A DNA stretch of 64,000 nucleotides from Panonychus citri (taxonomy: Eukaryota; Arthropoda; Arachnida; Trombidiformes; Tetranychidae), in NCBI RefSeq assembly GCF_014898815.1, contig NW_026515500.1, positions 1,178,001 through 1,242,000 of the forward strand, in the 5' to 3' direction. Of the stretch, positions 46,992-58,902 are shown in pieces. The notes beneath the pieces are model-generated. The model was not told the origin of the DNA. It worked only from the letters and a program-made list of their open reading frames with translations, and made no database searches. Position 1 is the stretch's first letter. Every line of letters starts with the position of its first letter. A program made the translations under genes and the position numbers.

Positions 46992-49900
46992 TTGTATAAT
47001 CTTCCTCTTTTTCAGATGATCAAGACATCAAAATTTTCTTTCCATCCTCATCTTTCCACTCCATCACTTACTCAGCTTCGTCAATCGGATTAACTACTCA
47101 ATGTCTCTCTCTCTCTTTCTCTCTCTCACCCACCTCACTCCCTCTTCATCTACTTCCCCCATAACCTTAACTCCCTATGATGTTATCATTCAATTTAATC
47201 TTAATACAATGTAACAAGCTAATTTTTTTACCTTAAGCCGTTCAAATTAATAACTTATTGAGATAAATTTTTACAACTTTGAATAATTTTCGTATTTCCT
47301 CAAGAAAAAAAAAATGACAAAATATCCTAAGGCCATAAAGATATAAACTGTCCCTTTGATACACTGTAATTATTTAATTTCTTCAATGCAATCAATATAC
47401 TCAATTCAATTGATTACAATCAATTCTGTAATTGCATGGATTCACAGAAATTGAAGAGAAAAAAAAATTAATATCAAAAATTAAAATCTCTCATTTCATA
47501 TTGTATTATTATTCTTGGCACAAAGTGACCATTGTATAAAAGTAACAAGAAACATAAAAGCTTGACCATTTAATGTAACAATTTTCATCTGTTGATAATA
47601 GGAAATGATTGGTACAATTGACTGGTCAGTCTTTTACCTTAAATGTATATATATATCAATCAGTTAAATAGTAATGGTCATCATTGAATATAATGACTTG
47701 TGTCCCGGGCTTAAAGTTGGACCTTGATAAATAACCTTTATTATTATTGCCTAAGGTTTTTAGTACCGACTCTTAAAGTCCATTCAATGATAATGGTTCA
47801 TTGATGGACTGGTCAACACTGACCAATAGATAATACAATAAGCAAACAAATAAACAAACAATAATTGACTTTAACCTTTAAATGTAATTACCAATTGTTG
47901 ACTACTGTTCAATGTTACCTGTTGATTATTTACCTGAATCAACTGATTGTTGTAAAGAATCAGATGGAAAAAAAAAGTTAATGCTTTACATTATAATCAT
48001 TAGCAACTATGTTGATTGTTTGGAAAGTTTTCTTTTTCCTTCTTGACCAGACTGACCATTGAAAAACTCATAAAGTACCAAAATAGATGTGATACTTTTC
48101 TCAAGATGATTAAAATGATGATAATGATTATTAAGATGATTAAGATGATGAAGATGATCAGGATGATATTGGTTGTCGAGGTAACTTTCAGTCATATAAT
48201 GACTTTTGTTGTGATGTTTTCATTTCTCTCAATGTAATTTGATTGATGGCAATTCATTGGAGGTTAGGTAATAGTTTTGATAATAATAAGTTAAATTGTT
48301 ACACAATCGTAACAATTAAGTGATTATCACCATTAAAGAGTAAATGTTTAAAGCAAAAAAAGAGACTGGAAAAGTTAAATTGTTATTAAACATTAAAGTT
48401 AATCATTGATTGATGATCAATGATGATAATGGGTAATGACAATTGTATCAAATTAATTTATTTATCAATTGATTTGTAATAATTGGTTTTACTTACAGAC
48501 CACCAATGGTAATAATCAACTGATCATTACAATTTAATCAAAGGTTTTCATTGTAAAGGTTAATCATTAAATATCATCGTTACTCTGGTTAATCATTCAT
48601 GTAACCATTTTGGTTGTGTTGATTAACAATCAACCTTTTAATTGTTAATTTTATGTAATCAGGATGATGAACTAAATTGATTCGGGTGATAATTGTTGTT
48701 GATTTTGAGTTTTAATTTATTTTCATTTTGTCTGTTCGATCTCTAATTGTGATTAAAACATCGTTCGTAATTAATTAATCTTTTTCTATATTTTTAATTA
48801 TTAAATTTTACTAAATTATTGAAGCCAAAATTTTAACAATTAACGCGCTTCTCATAACAATTGATTGTAACAATTTATGTAATAATAATAATAATAATCA
48901 GATAACTAATATTAACGTAACCTTTTATCAGGAACCATAATCAACATTCATTAAAATAATAATTAACAATAAGAATCATAAATCATTAGATTTTAATTGT
49001 GATCAACAGTTAGTTAATTATTAGACTGTTCCTGATTAGTTTTAATCATTTGATTTAGGATTAAATTGTTGAAACAACAACAGTTAACATGAGGTAAAGT
49101 TTCAGTTTCTCCTTGAGTCTTAAACAATTTACTGATTGTTGAATTAAATTAATTTAAATTGTATTATACTTTTCGTTAATCATGATAATCAACAATGCTG
49201 TTTTGATGATGATGATGATGATGATGATGAGAAGAAGAGGAAAAATTTATCATCCATCATCACTTGAAAATTGTTCATCTCAATTCAATAAAGTTCAGCT
49301 TCTCTTAATCAAAATTAGTTGATTGTTGTTGATGATTACAAATTAACAATTTGGCCTGGTTAATGAAGATAATGATTTAAGATGATAATAGTTGTGATGA
49401 TGATGATGATGATGATAAAAGATGATGATGTTTTCTTATATTTAAATGGTATTCGTGCAAATTTAACTCATACTTCTTGATTAACTAACATTAAAACCAT
49501 TAATTATTATTACCCTTTGATAATTATGATCATCATTATATCAGATTAATTATCATCTTAAATTGTGTAACATTTAAGGTTAATCAACATATCTAAACAT
49601 TAACTCAAACCCATAAAGTTTAGTTAGTTAATCATTGAAAAGTCAAAGGGAAACTTTGATTAGTTTAGTTAATCAGTTTGGGAGAATTGTAATTGATTAA
49701 ACCTTTCTTATAATCATTTAATCAAAGTTTAATCAACTGGATTAAATTAACTAGTTTTGCGTTGTGTTAATTGCCAACAATCATCAGATTGTTAATGTTG
49801 AGAATTGAATTTAAATGAAAACTTTTTTTGTTTTTATTTTTCTTTCTCAAACAATTTAAATTGTTAGTTAATAATTTTAATTCCAATCTTCCAACATTTA

Positions 49901-51866
49901 CATTTGTTAATTGTGATTTAATAGCGATTACAATTAAGGGTTATATGAGTTAATTGTTGATAATCAAAGTTAATTGGTGAAAATCCTGTTTCCAATGTTG
50001 ATCATTGGAAATACTTGCCCTTCATTAACTGATAATGTTTCAAATTTTAATGATTGAAATTCTGATTGGTTGATATTTAAATTGTTGACAATCAAAGTTT
50101 CAACCAATCAAGATCATTATATCATCATCATCATCTACCTGAGAGAGATGATTATGATTAACTTCCGTTTTCTTCTTGAATAATGATGATGTTGATGATG
50201 ATATTCATTTGGAAGATGAAAGATGAGATTCTTATAATAGTCCTCAGCCTCAGGAACCTCCTCATGAGGCCCTTTTCCTTTCTTCCTATCATCTTCTTTT
50301 CATCCTGATTATCCCCTTTCCCTTTATATCCATTTATAGATCTTGAAAATAAGTTCAGAATCCTCATGAAACAGGTAAGAAAAAAGTTCCATCTAAAAAA
50401 AAGCATCTCAATTATCTCAATCTCAAAGAGTCTTGACCTTAACATCCTTTTGTCTGAATAAATGATATTAGTCTATTGTCCAATTCTTAATCATGTTAAC
50501 AAAGTTAATCAAGTTAATCAAGTTAATCACAATTAAAAACTTTTCTATAAAACAGTTCTGATAATCCAGATTATCGAAGAAAAAAAAGTTTTAAACTTTT
50601 TTTTTCTCTTCTTTTTTCTTTCAAATTAAAAGTTTTTCGCCTTTTTTCATTTGAAATTCAGTTAATTGTGATAACTTTTCGATTATCTATTAATTGTTAT
50701 TCTAAATGATTGTTAATTATCAATATAATACAATCATTAACATCGTAAATGACCTTAAAAAAAGTTTGATTACGAAAATTAATCAATAATATGAAACATT
50801 TCCCTCTTCTTGTAACAATCAATTTCTGATCATTAGTTATACTGATGATAATGAGTAGACAATAATTGTTGTTTGTTAATTGCTGCTAATTCATGAATAC
50901 AATTAATCAGAAGCCTGAATGAAACTATTGGGAACGTAAAGAAAAAATAATAATAATTAGAGAATCAGAATTCATATTTTAATGAAAACAATTAAAATTG
51001 ATTGTTAACAACAATTCAAGCAAACATTTGATTGATCATTTTAATAGTGATAATAAAAAGAGACCAGAAAAAGCAAAACAATTAAAATTGATTGTTACTC
51101 AATCCATAATAAAGTAATCAACGAATTATCATCTCTCTCTCTCTCTAAGTTTATCATCCTCCTCTCTATCATCTCCACCCTTTCATCATTATCATCATCT
51201 TATCACCTTATTTCAATAATAAGGATGATGGTGATTATAACAATTGAATCAGTTAATTGTTACTCAGCATGAATAAAAAAAATCTGATCAAATAAAAGGA
51301 ACCCAAATAAATTAACAAATTTAAATATTCTTGATTCTAATCAGTAACAATTTGAATTGTGGGAAAATTTTCAATGAATTTGTATCAATAAAAAGATCAC
51401 AATCATCATCATGTTGAATAAATGATAATTAGAGGACAATTAGATCATTTTGTTATATGAATAGCAATCAAATTAATATCGTTCTTTTTTTTCTTGGCGA
51501 CTATTAACAATTTAGATCCATATTGCAAGTTGTTACCGTTGATTGTTGTTACGTTAATCATTATAATCATGATGATAATGATCAACTATGGATGAGAAAC
51601 AACAACAAAAAACAACATAAGATGTTTTTTGTTATATATTAGCATTCTTAACATGGTTTTTTTTGTATTAGATGATAAAAACTATATAATGATACAGGGA
51701 ATCCAGGTAATAATAATGATGATAATGTAGAGGGAGAGAGAGAGAGTTAGGAAGAGAGGGAGATGGTGATACAAATCATTTTCACAGTGTTTCAACCAGA
51801 ATCGTGATTTACCATGAAACGCCCAAAACCCACGAAATTTGCGTTTATCTCTCCCCCTTTCATCTA

Positions 51867-51870
<4 letters not shown>

Positions 51871-51903
<33 letters not shown>
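51871..51903. repeat. (CT)n microsatellite
   Basis: About 16 CT units, preceded by pyrimidine-rich DNA. An ATG frame read across it is not coding. Confidence 0.9.
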
Positions 51904-51905
<2 letters not shown>

Positions 51906-52860
51906 TTATCTTCCTTTTCTTGTTACTTTTTTCTCATATCATCACAATGTATTGTTTTCTCTTGCATCATCTTCATCTTCATCTTCTTTTTGATATATAT
52001 CATACAATCTGATTCGGTAAAGTTTATTTCAAGATGAAGATGAAGATGATAAAGGGAAGAGGATGAAACTTGTTGATACTTGTTTTCTTTTGCTTTGTTA
52101 CATCATTGGATTACCTGTATTAGAGAGATGAAGATAATTAGTTAACCGAAGATGATGATAAAGATAATGATGATTCTGAGCATCAATATGATGAAAATAA
52201 CATAATGTAATTTACTTGTAATCAAGTGATGATTACTGATGACTTTTCATTGTCATAATTACAATTGATTTCTTTATGATTACTGATAAAGTTTGAATTT
52301 GAATTTTTCTTTATTAATTGCAAAATACTCAAGACAAATTGTCCAATTGATAATTGAAATTGTAACAATCAAATGAATAAACATTTAGTAAATTGTATGA
52401 CTGTTATAAATTTAAAATATTCTTGGCGGTAAAATAACTGTAACGATGAAAAATAATTGTAACAACAACAATAATAATAATAGTCTAACAAATAATTGCC
52501 AATACAATTGACTTAACAATCACAATTACAATGATAAATAATAACAATCAATATGATTATCAACTTGTTAAATGATGTTAAAAGATAATTACAATTACAT
52601 TCTAGTTGATTGTAATTGAAGTAAAACAAGAATTCTGTTAATTGTTACAACTTGTATATAAAAATAAATGTTTCATATGAATGACATTTAGTTGATTATT
52701 TAGTTGATCAATCAAAATAAATTGTTAAAGAGTTTAGAAAACTAAATTGGACGAGTAACTAATTGTAATCACTTATAATGACAATGGTTGAAACAAATTG
52801 TTGATTAACATGATGATGAGCCACTCCTTAAGTCATAATCTTGTAATATATGAATGCTGG

Positions 52861-52922
52861 GGATACCCTGTAGAGAGACAAGAATACATTCTGAGACAAG
52901 TTACCTTTTCTTATAGGGTATC
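52861..52922. repeat. Inverted short repeats resembling the MITE terminus
   Basis: GGATACCCTGTAG (52861-52873) and TTATAGGGTATCC (52911-52923) are near-perfect inverted copies and share TACCCTGTA with the ends of the fold-back element at 15.4-15.7 kb. Here the termini point inwards towards each other, opposite to an intact element, so this is not a complete copy. Confidence 0.4.
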
Positions 52923-53445
52923 CAGGTAAAGGTATTTACCATTATGTGTATGAATGGTTCCCACGGTTTAAATGATTATTTAAGAATCATATATCTCATA
53001 ACAATACTGATGAGGATGAGGATGAGGATGCAAATGATGTAATTGTAATTATCTTAGATGGTTAAATTGTCCTTGTGTTAAGTTAATTGCTCTCAATTGT
53101 TTCCGACACGCAAACACGATGATCATTACCCTTGGGATCTCATTGATACAGTTTTGTTTGTCTCTCTCTCATTTTCTAGGTGATTTGATTGGCACACGCA
53201 CATTTTGATTTAGTTGATTGTGTTGACAGTTAATTGTTGCACCTATTGATTAACTTTTTCCTTTAACTTGGATAACTGTTATTGTTATTGTTGTGTTTAC
53301 CTGTCGCTGTTTGAATTTTTGATTAGCTTGTAATTAGTTGTCAATGGTGATGTTTATCTTGATTGATTGACTTTTTTTGCTCTACTTTGATTCTAATTGT
53401 TTTTTTCTCTCTCTCTCACTCTCTCTGTTAATTGTTGATTATCTT

Positions 53446-53530
53446 CGTCTCATAGGTTCATGGATATGCTGTTGGAAGAAGGTGATGGGTCAAGAGTGGA
53501 CATTGAAGATGGAGATGCAAGAAAAATGAA
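53446..53530 (+). pseudogene. Fragment of duplicated TRMT61A sequence
   Basis: TCTCATAGGTTCATGGATATGCTG matches the end of TRMT61A intron 1 and the start of its exon 2 (38331-38354). After GTT the sequence jumps to GAAGAAGGTGATGGGTCAAG and AGTGGACATTGAAGATGGAG, matching exon 3 near 38662-38704. Some 310 bases between, including most of exon 2 and intron 2, are missing. Keeping the intronic TCTCATAG shows it was copied from DNA, not from spliced RNA. No usable frame remains. Confidence 0.75.
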
Positions 53531-53920
53531 ACAAATTCATTTCAAATGGTATTAAGATTGTTAATGTATCCGACATAACTTACTAACAATCAGTTAAATT
53601 GTAATTTAACTGCATTATAATCAACTTTTTACCATCATAATGTTTATAAACATGATATTTTTTATGATATAATAGATTGAGAAAATTTTCGCTGTGGGAA
53701 AATTATTGCTAATCTATTAGCTTTTTTGTTCATTATCCAGGTAACATGGTATTCAGATTATGGTAATAATGGTGTAGGAGATGATGATGATACTCTTGCT
53801 GCCGTTGAACTAAGTAAAAGAGGAGGAAGAAGACAAAAGATGATACAAACAACATCAACAATACACAAAAAGAAACCAATGATAATCATTATCATTATGT
53901 TGGATTGAAGATATAATCAT

Positions 53921-53928
<8 letters not shown>

Positions 53929-53952
<24 letters not shown>
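53929..53952. repeat. (AG)n microsatellite
   Basis: A run of about 12 AG units in gene-poor DNA. Confidence 0.85.
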
Positions 53953-54624
53953 TCTACCTGATGATATGCATATAATATGCATCTTAGAGGGTTAAGAAAA
54001 TGTTATCCCACATTATCAATGATGATCATCATCTCTATCATAATATTCACTTACATTTTCCTCCTCCTCCTACTCCTCATCATCTTTGTCCGTTTTCCCT
54101 CCTCCTTCAACCACAGGGTCAACTGCCTTCATCTTGAGGTAGAAGCAAATAGTTGATAATACCCTTGGATCAACACCGATACTCATGTTATCTTTATTGT
54201 TATCTTATCAATAATTTACTTGGACAATACATGTAATTGACTTTTGACTATCTATTATTGTTATTGACCATTGGTCATCATCATCATCATCATTAGATAT
54301 TTTCTTTAAAACTACCTGGAAGAAGAGCAAGTTACAGGTAACAAACGAAAAAGTAAAATAATCAAAATGAATAGTTACAATTTTTTAATAGTAACATGTT
54401 GATATTTTGTAGTGACCATTGTGGTCATCATCAGTATTATTATTATCATCATCATCTCATCCAGGAGCTGAATTAGTTGTGGTAAAACGATAATGATGAA
54501 AGAAACGCCTTCGACTTTACAAAAAAGAAAAAGTTTTTCCTCAAATCGTATTGGCAATTATTATCATTATATTTTCTCTAATGTCCAGTGTGTCCACTCT
54601 CACCCCCTGATCACTATCATCATC

Positions 54625-54629
<5 letters not shown>

Positions 54630-54666
<37 letters not shown>
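54630..54666. repeat. Compound CAT/CT microsatellite
   Basis: About 18 CT units directly after CAT triplets (54616-54629), the same arrangement as at 25134-25188. Confidence 0.9.
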
Positions 54667-54670
<4 letters not shown>

Positions 54671-57600
54671 TTCATATCTTTACCGTTGTTTCAGATACCT
54701 TTTTATTTCAAGGTTTCTAATGATGTTTGTAAGCAAAAGCTTGACCTCATAATTATGGGTTAAACTATTACCTTTTACCTTTAATCTTACCTTTCCAGTC
54801 TCTATCATCATCACTATCATCAATATCATCTTTGTTTTTCAAGCTTCTTCATCTTTTCATCATCATCATCATCATCCTGATCAAATGCTCCTGGTTGGCC
54901 TTCAATGTTTTCATATCCGTGTTGTAAAAGTATATCAATGATATTTAACTACCACTGAGAGTAACAATTAACCAAGAATTTATTTTAATTGTCTATCATT
55001 ATCCTTAGTCTATTAACTTTAAATATCCCAACAATTTATTATCCATTTATAATTATCAGAATCATTAGTTAAACATTATCATTGTTATTAATATGATATT
55101 TGATTATTTGTGGTTAAATCTAAATAAATGTTTAACATTAATTGATTAGTTTAATTTGATTGAGTTTATTGATTTTTAATTGAAATTGTCAACACAATCA
55201 AATTGTTTACTCTTAATTAATTATCAATCATTCAACAATTATAAGAAGTTGTTTGATTCATTTTCATTTACTTTGACTCTTGATTCAGTAACAATTAACT
55301 TTGATTGTGATCCTAATTACAATCTATTACCTTGATACTTAAATCACTTGCGGCTAAATTAAATTGTTGGTGGTGATGATAGTTAATAATAAGATTGGTT
55401 AGTTGATTATTAGCTTTAATTTTAAATTGTATCACTAATAATTGGATCACAATTAATTTTTACCTAGGAAACAATTTAGCTTAATGATATTAACTAAATG
55501 TTGTTAATCAAAAGTTTATTGATTAATTTCATCTAATATTTGATTATATGAATTATTTGATTTAATTGTTTGTTTTCATTTTATTATATTTTTTTTTGTT
55601 AAATTGTCTAAGATTAGCAACTAATGATATCGATCAACGACAATTAACTAATTGTAATCGGTATATATGAAAACTAATACCATATAATTAACCAATTTAA
55701 TTGTGAAAATTAAGTTTAATTTTGTTTCATTTTTGGGTAAAAATTTGAAACTTTTTGTCAAAAAATTGTAGCAATTTAATTGTTGATTGTTGTTGGTGAA
55801 TTATTAACAATTAACTTAAATTACCTTGATAATGATCACCATCAATACCTTAAGGTATAAATAAATATGTAATTTAATCAATTGATAGGAAATAATTTAG
55901 TCACTAAAAGGCCTTAAATTGTTAACAATTTACTAATTGATCTAAGGTGTGGCTTCTCATTGATCTTAATTGTCACAACAAACAATTAACTCAAATTATA
56001 ATCAAATTATTTGGCTTAATTTTGACAGGAAAATTACATCAGAAACAAAATTACAATTAACTAATGGTTTACAATTACAGGTTGAACATTATTTGTAAAT
56101 GATTAACTAATTGTCTCATTAATCAAAATTTTGTTTAATCATCTTGACGAGTATTTAAATTAACGTGAAAACAAAAAGTAAATGGTTTTCATTTAATTAC
56201 AATTAAAAGGTTAATCATTTGAAGAAAAAAAAATCAACAATTACTTATCTTTGGGTTGTACAATTAAATTGATTGTGATGATGATGATTAAAAGTTGATC
56301 AACAAGGTAATTTAAATATAAGAATTTAAATTGTTGGCTCATTTAGATTGTGATTTTAATTGATCATTTTGAATAATCTAATTCAATTTAATTCTGGTAA
56401 AATTAAATATTATTTTTTGAATAATTAACTAAACTACAGAAAAAAAATATGATTAAGTTAATCATTTGAGAGATTAAATTGATTGTTGGTAAACAATTAA
56501 GATGTTCAATCAGTTAAAGAAGAGAAAATTAAAAAACAAATCTAAGGTTAATTGTGGACAATCAATCAAAGTGAACTAATAACAATAAATGATTAATGTA
56601 ATTGCTCATATATTGAATAGTAATTAAAATATTATATCAACTGGTCAGGAAATTGAACATTTTCCGACTTGACCAGTAAATCTATGTGATTGACCAGGGG
56701 GAAAAACCGCCCGAGGGCCAAAAATGTAGGTGATCAGTGAGTTTCTTGAGCTTTGGGCCTCTGTTGATGGTCCATAAAGTACAATTGTTATTATAAACTG
56801 ACCACAAGAACGTGCATAAGTCAGGGATGACCATTGGTCACTCCCAAGTGTACAAACTTGTAGTTGATTAGTGTAAACACTTACAGAGGAGGTGGGCGGA
56901 GGTGGTGGTGGTTACACATTGGACTGATTGTTAATTACGAGAGTCAAATAATAATAATAATTTTCTTACACCACCAACACTGACCAACGAGTTAAAATGA
57001 GCAACTGGGAGTGGACAAAGTGGTTAATCATTATCATTACAATTGGAATCAAATTAAACATGAAATGAATGAGATCTTGAAACCACAATGTAACTTTAAT
57101 TACACTTCAAATGATGAGGATGAGAAGCAGAGAGAGAGAGAGACTAATATATTGTTGCTTTTGCTTCATCTTCATCATTTGTGGTTAACAAAAGAAACTA
57201 AATTAACAATTACAATTGTAGAAACAAAAGTAAATTATAATTTAGCTTTACAACTAATCAACTAAATCTAAACTATAAGACAATTCATCTTCTAGGGTTT
57301 GATCAATTCATTTGTTGTTTTTTTCCCTCACAATGTTAACGATTTAATTACAATCAGTTAATCAGTTGATTTCGTGATTTACTTTAACAAACTTTTCCAA
57401 TTGTTATTCTTGGGAAGAGTGAGACTATTATCATTTACAATTAATAACAATCAATAATTAGCTGATATTTTTGTTATTCTTCATCTTCATCTTCTTATAA
57501 TTAACTAAGTTCATTAAATGATAATAGTTTTGTTTTTTTTTCGTCTGTTTCTATCGGAAGAAGAGTAAGAAAGAGTTGAAATTTTTCATCTTCTCTTTCA

Positions 57601-58676
57601 GTTGAATCTCTTTCATCTTTTCATGATAATTATGATTAACATCCTGAATAAGTTATTGCCTAAGAGACTATTATTGCTTATCATCATTATCTTCATCGTT
57701 TATTATCATCTATCAATGAATACTTGTTTCTTCATTTCTATCATCAGTCTTACTCATACTTCATTCACTTTCTATCTTCCCTCAGGATCTTATTCATGAT
57801 CATCCAGAGAAGAGAGAGAGAGAGAGAGAGATTCTCTCTCATCTATCTTAGCGTAATTATTAAGATGGGAAAAGTGGGCCGCTAATGTGGGGTGTAAGGG
57901 GGAGCAGTGGAAAATGATGAGGATGCTGATGATGAAGATGAAAAGATTTGGTGATCAATTTTAATGATCATCTTGTAAAAACACGGATCTTGTTGTTAGA
58001 ACTTTTTTTCTTTAATGGTTTATTCATATCTAAATAATAAAACCCCCTTTGCCCCTTTACCTGTTGTAGAGAGAGAGAGAGAGAGACTTATCATCCTTCT
58101 CATCACTATCATCATTTTTCTTTCTCTCTTTATCAACTCTCTCATTGCGTCTCTCTCATCTTCTCTCATTGAAAACCATCATCGGAGCGGAGATTGTTAC
58201 TATAGCTTTAATAACCGGAATTGTGGCCTTCATTGGCCTATAAACAAGTTCTAAGTCTCCTCATCATCTTTATCTTTATCATTTTTTTTTCATCTTTTTA
58301 TAGGATAATCATTGTTATCGATCTCTTTTTCCTCATCTTCATCTTCATCCGGCTTCTTAATCTTAACCATGTAATAATATTGATCTTTATCTGTTATAAT
58401 CAATTGTGACAGAAAAACATAAATTATCAAATGAAACAATTTATTTACTTCATCTCAATTGTGATATTTGTTATTAATTAAAAACAAAATATGAGTATTA
58501 TAATAATTGGATGATTACAATTTAGTTAATTGCAGGGTGATGATAATACAATTGTAATGAATGAAAATGAGCATTGATATAACTTTTTTTGTTCAATTTT
58601 TTTTGCATCTTTCCGATATTCAAATGATTATGATTGGAAAATGAATTTGATTATTTAACTAATCAATTAATTTACA

Positions 58677-58679
<3 letters not shown>

Positions 58680-58714
<35 letters not shown>
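58680..58714. repeat. (AG)n microsatellite
   Basis: About 17 AG units, some 190 bases past the dysfusion stop codon, so probably in its 3' UTR (where it reads as CT in the transcript). Confidence 0.9.
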
Positions 58715-58720
<6 letters not shown>

Positions 58721-58902
58721 ATTGTTAATCAGTTGCAATTGAAATTTTCCTTTGAATTGGATAATAATAATGGTGGGGGAAGATGAGAAGGGAGTTGAGG
58801 GAGTTACATATTAATTTGGCTCAATTTGTGATTAATTATTGGTGCTGATTGTTGTTGACTAGGATTTCAATCAATTGAGTTAGTGTTGGATCAATTGGTT
58901 TG

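Larger units (their letters stand above)
45585..58902. other. 13.3 kb gene-poor region between DEG/ENaC and dysfusion
   Basis: No reading frame here shows family resemblance; all listed ATG frames are low-complexity or read through microsatellites. Contents I can name: several (CT)n and (AG)n tracts, CAT/ATG triplet arrays (for example 49205-49230 and 49398-49415), a hairpin at 46640-46664, the MITE-end-like repeat at 52.9 kb, the TRMT61A fragment at 53.45 kb, and a less AT-rich island at 56640-56910. As the 3' flank of a developmental transcription factor, it could carry enhancers (inference). Confidence 0.5.

Noticed and set aside
51804..52037. 77-residue frame with poly Ser-Leu
   Set aside because: It reads through a (CT)n microsatellite.
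57011..58409. Four short ATG frames in gene-poor DNA
   Set aside because: Low-complexity composition from CAT/CT repeats; no splice context or resemblance.
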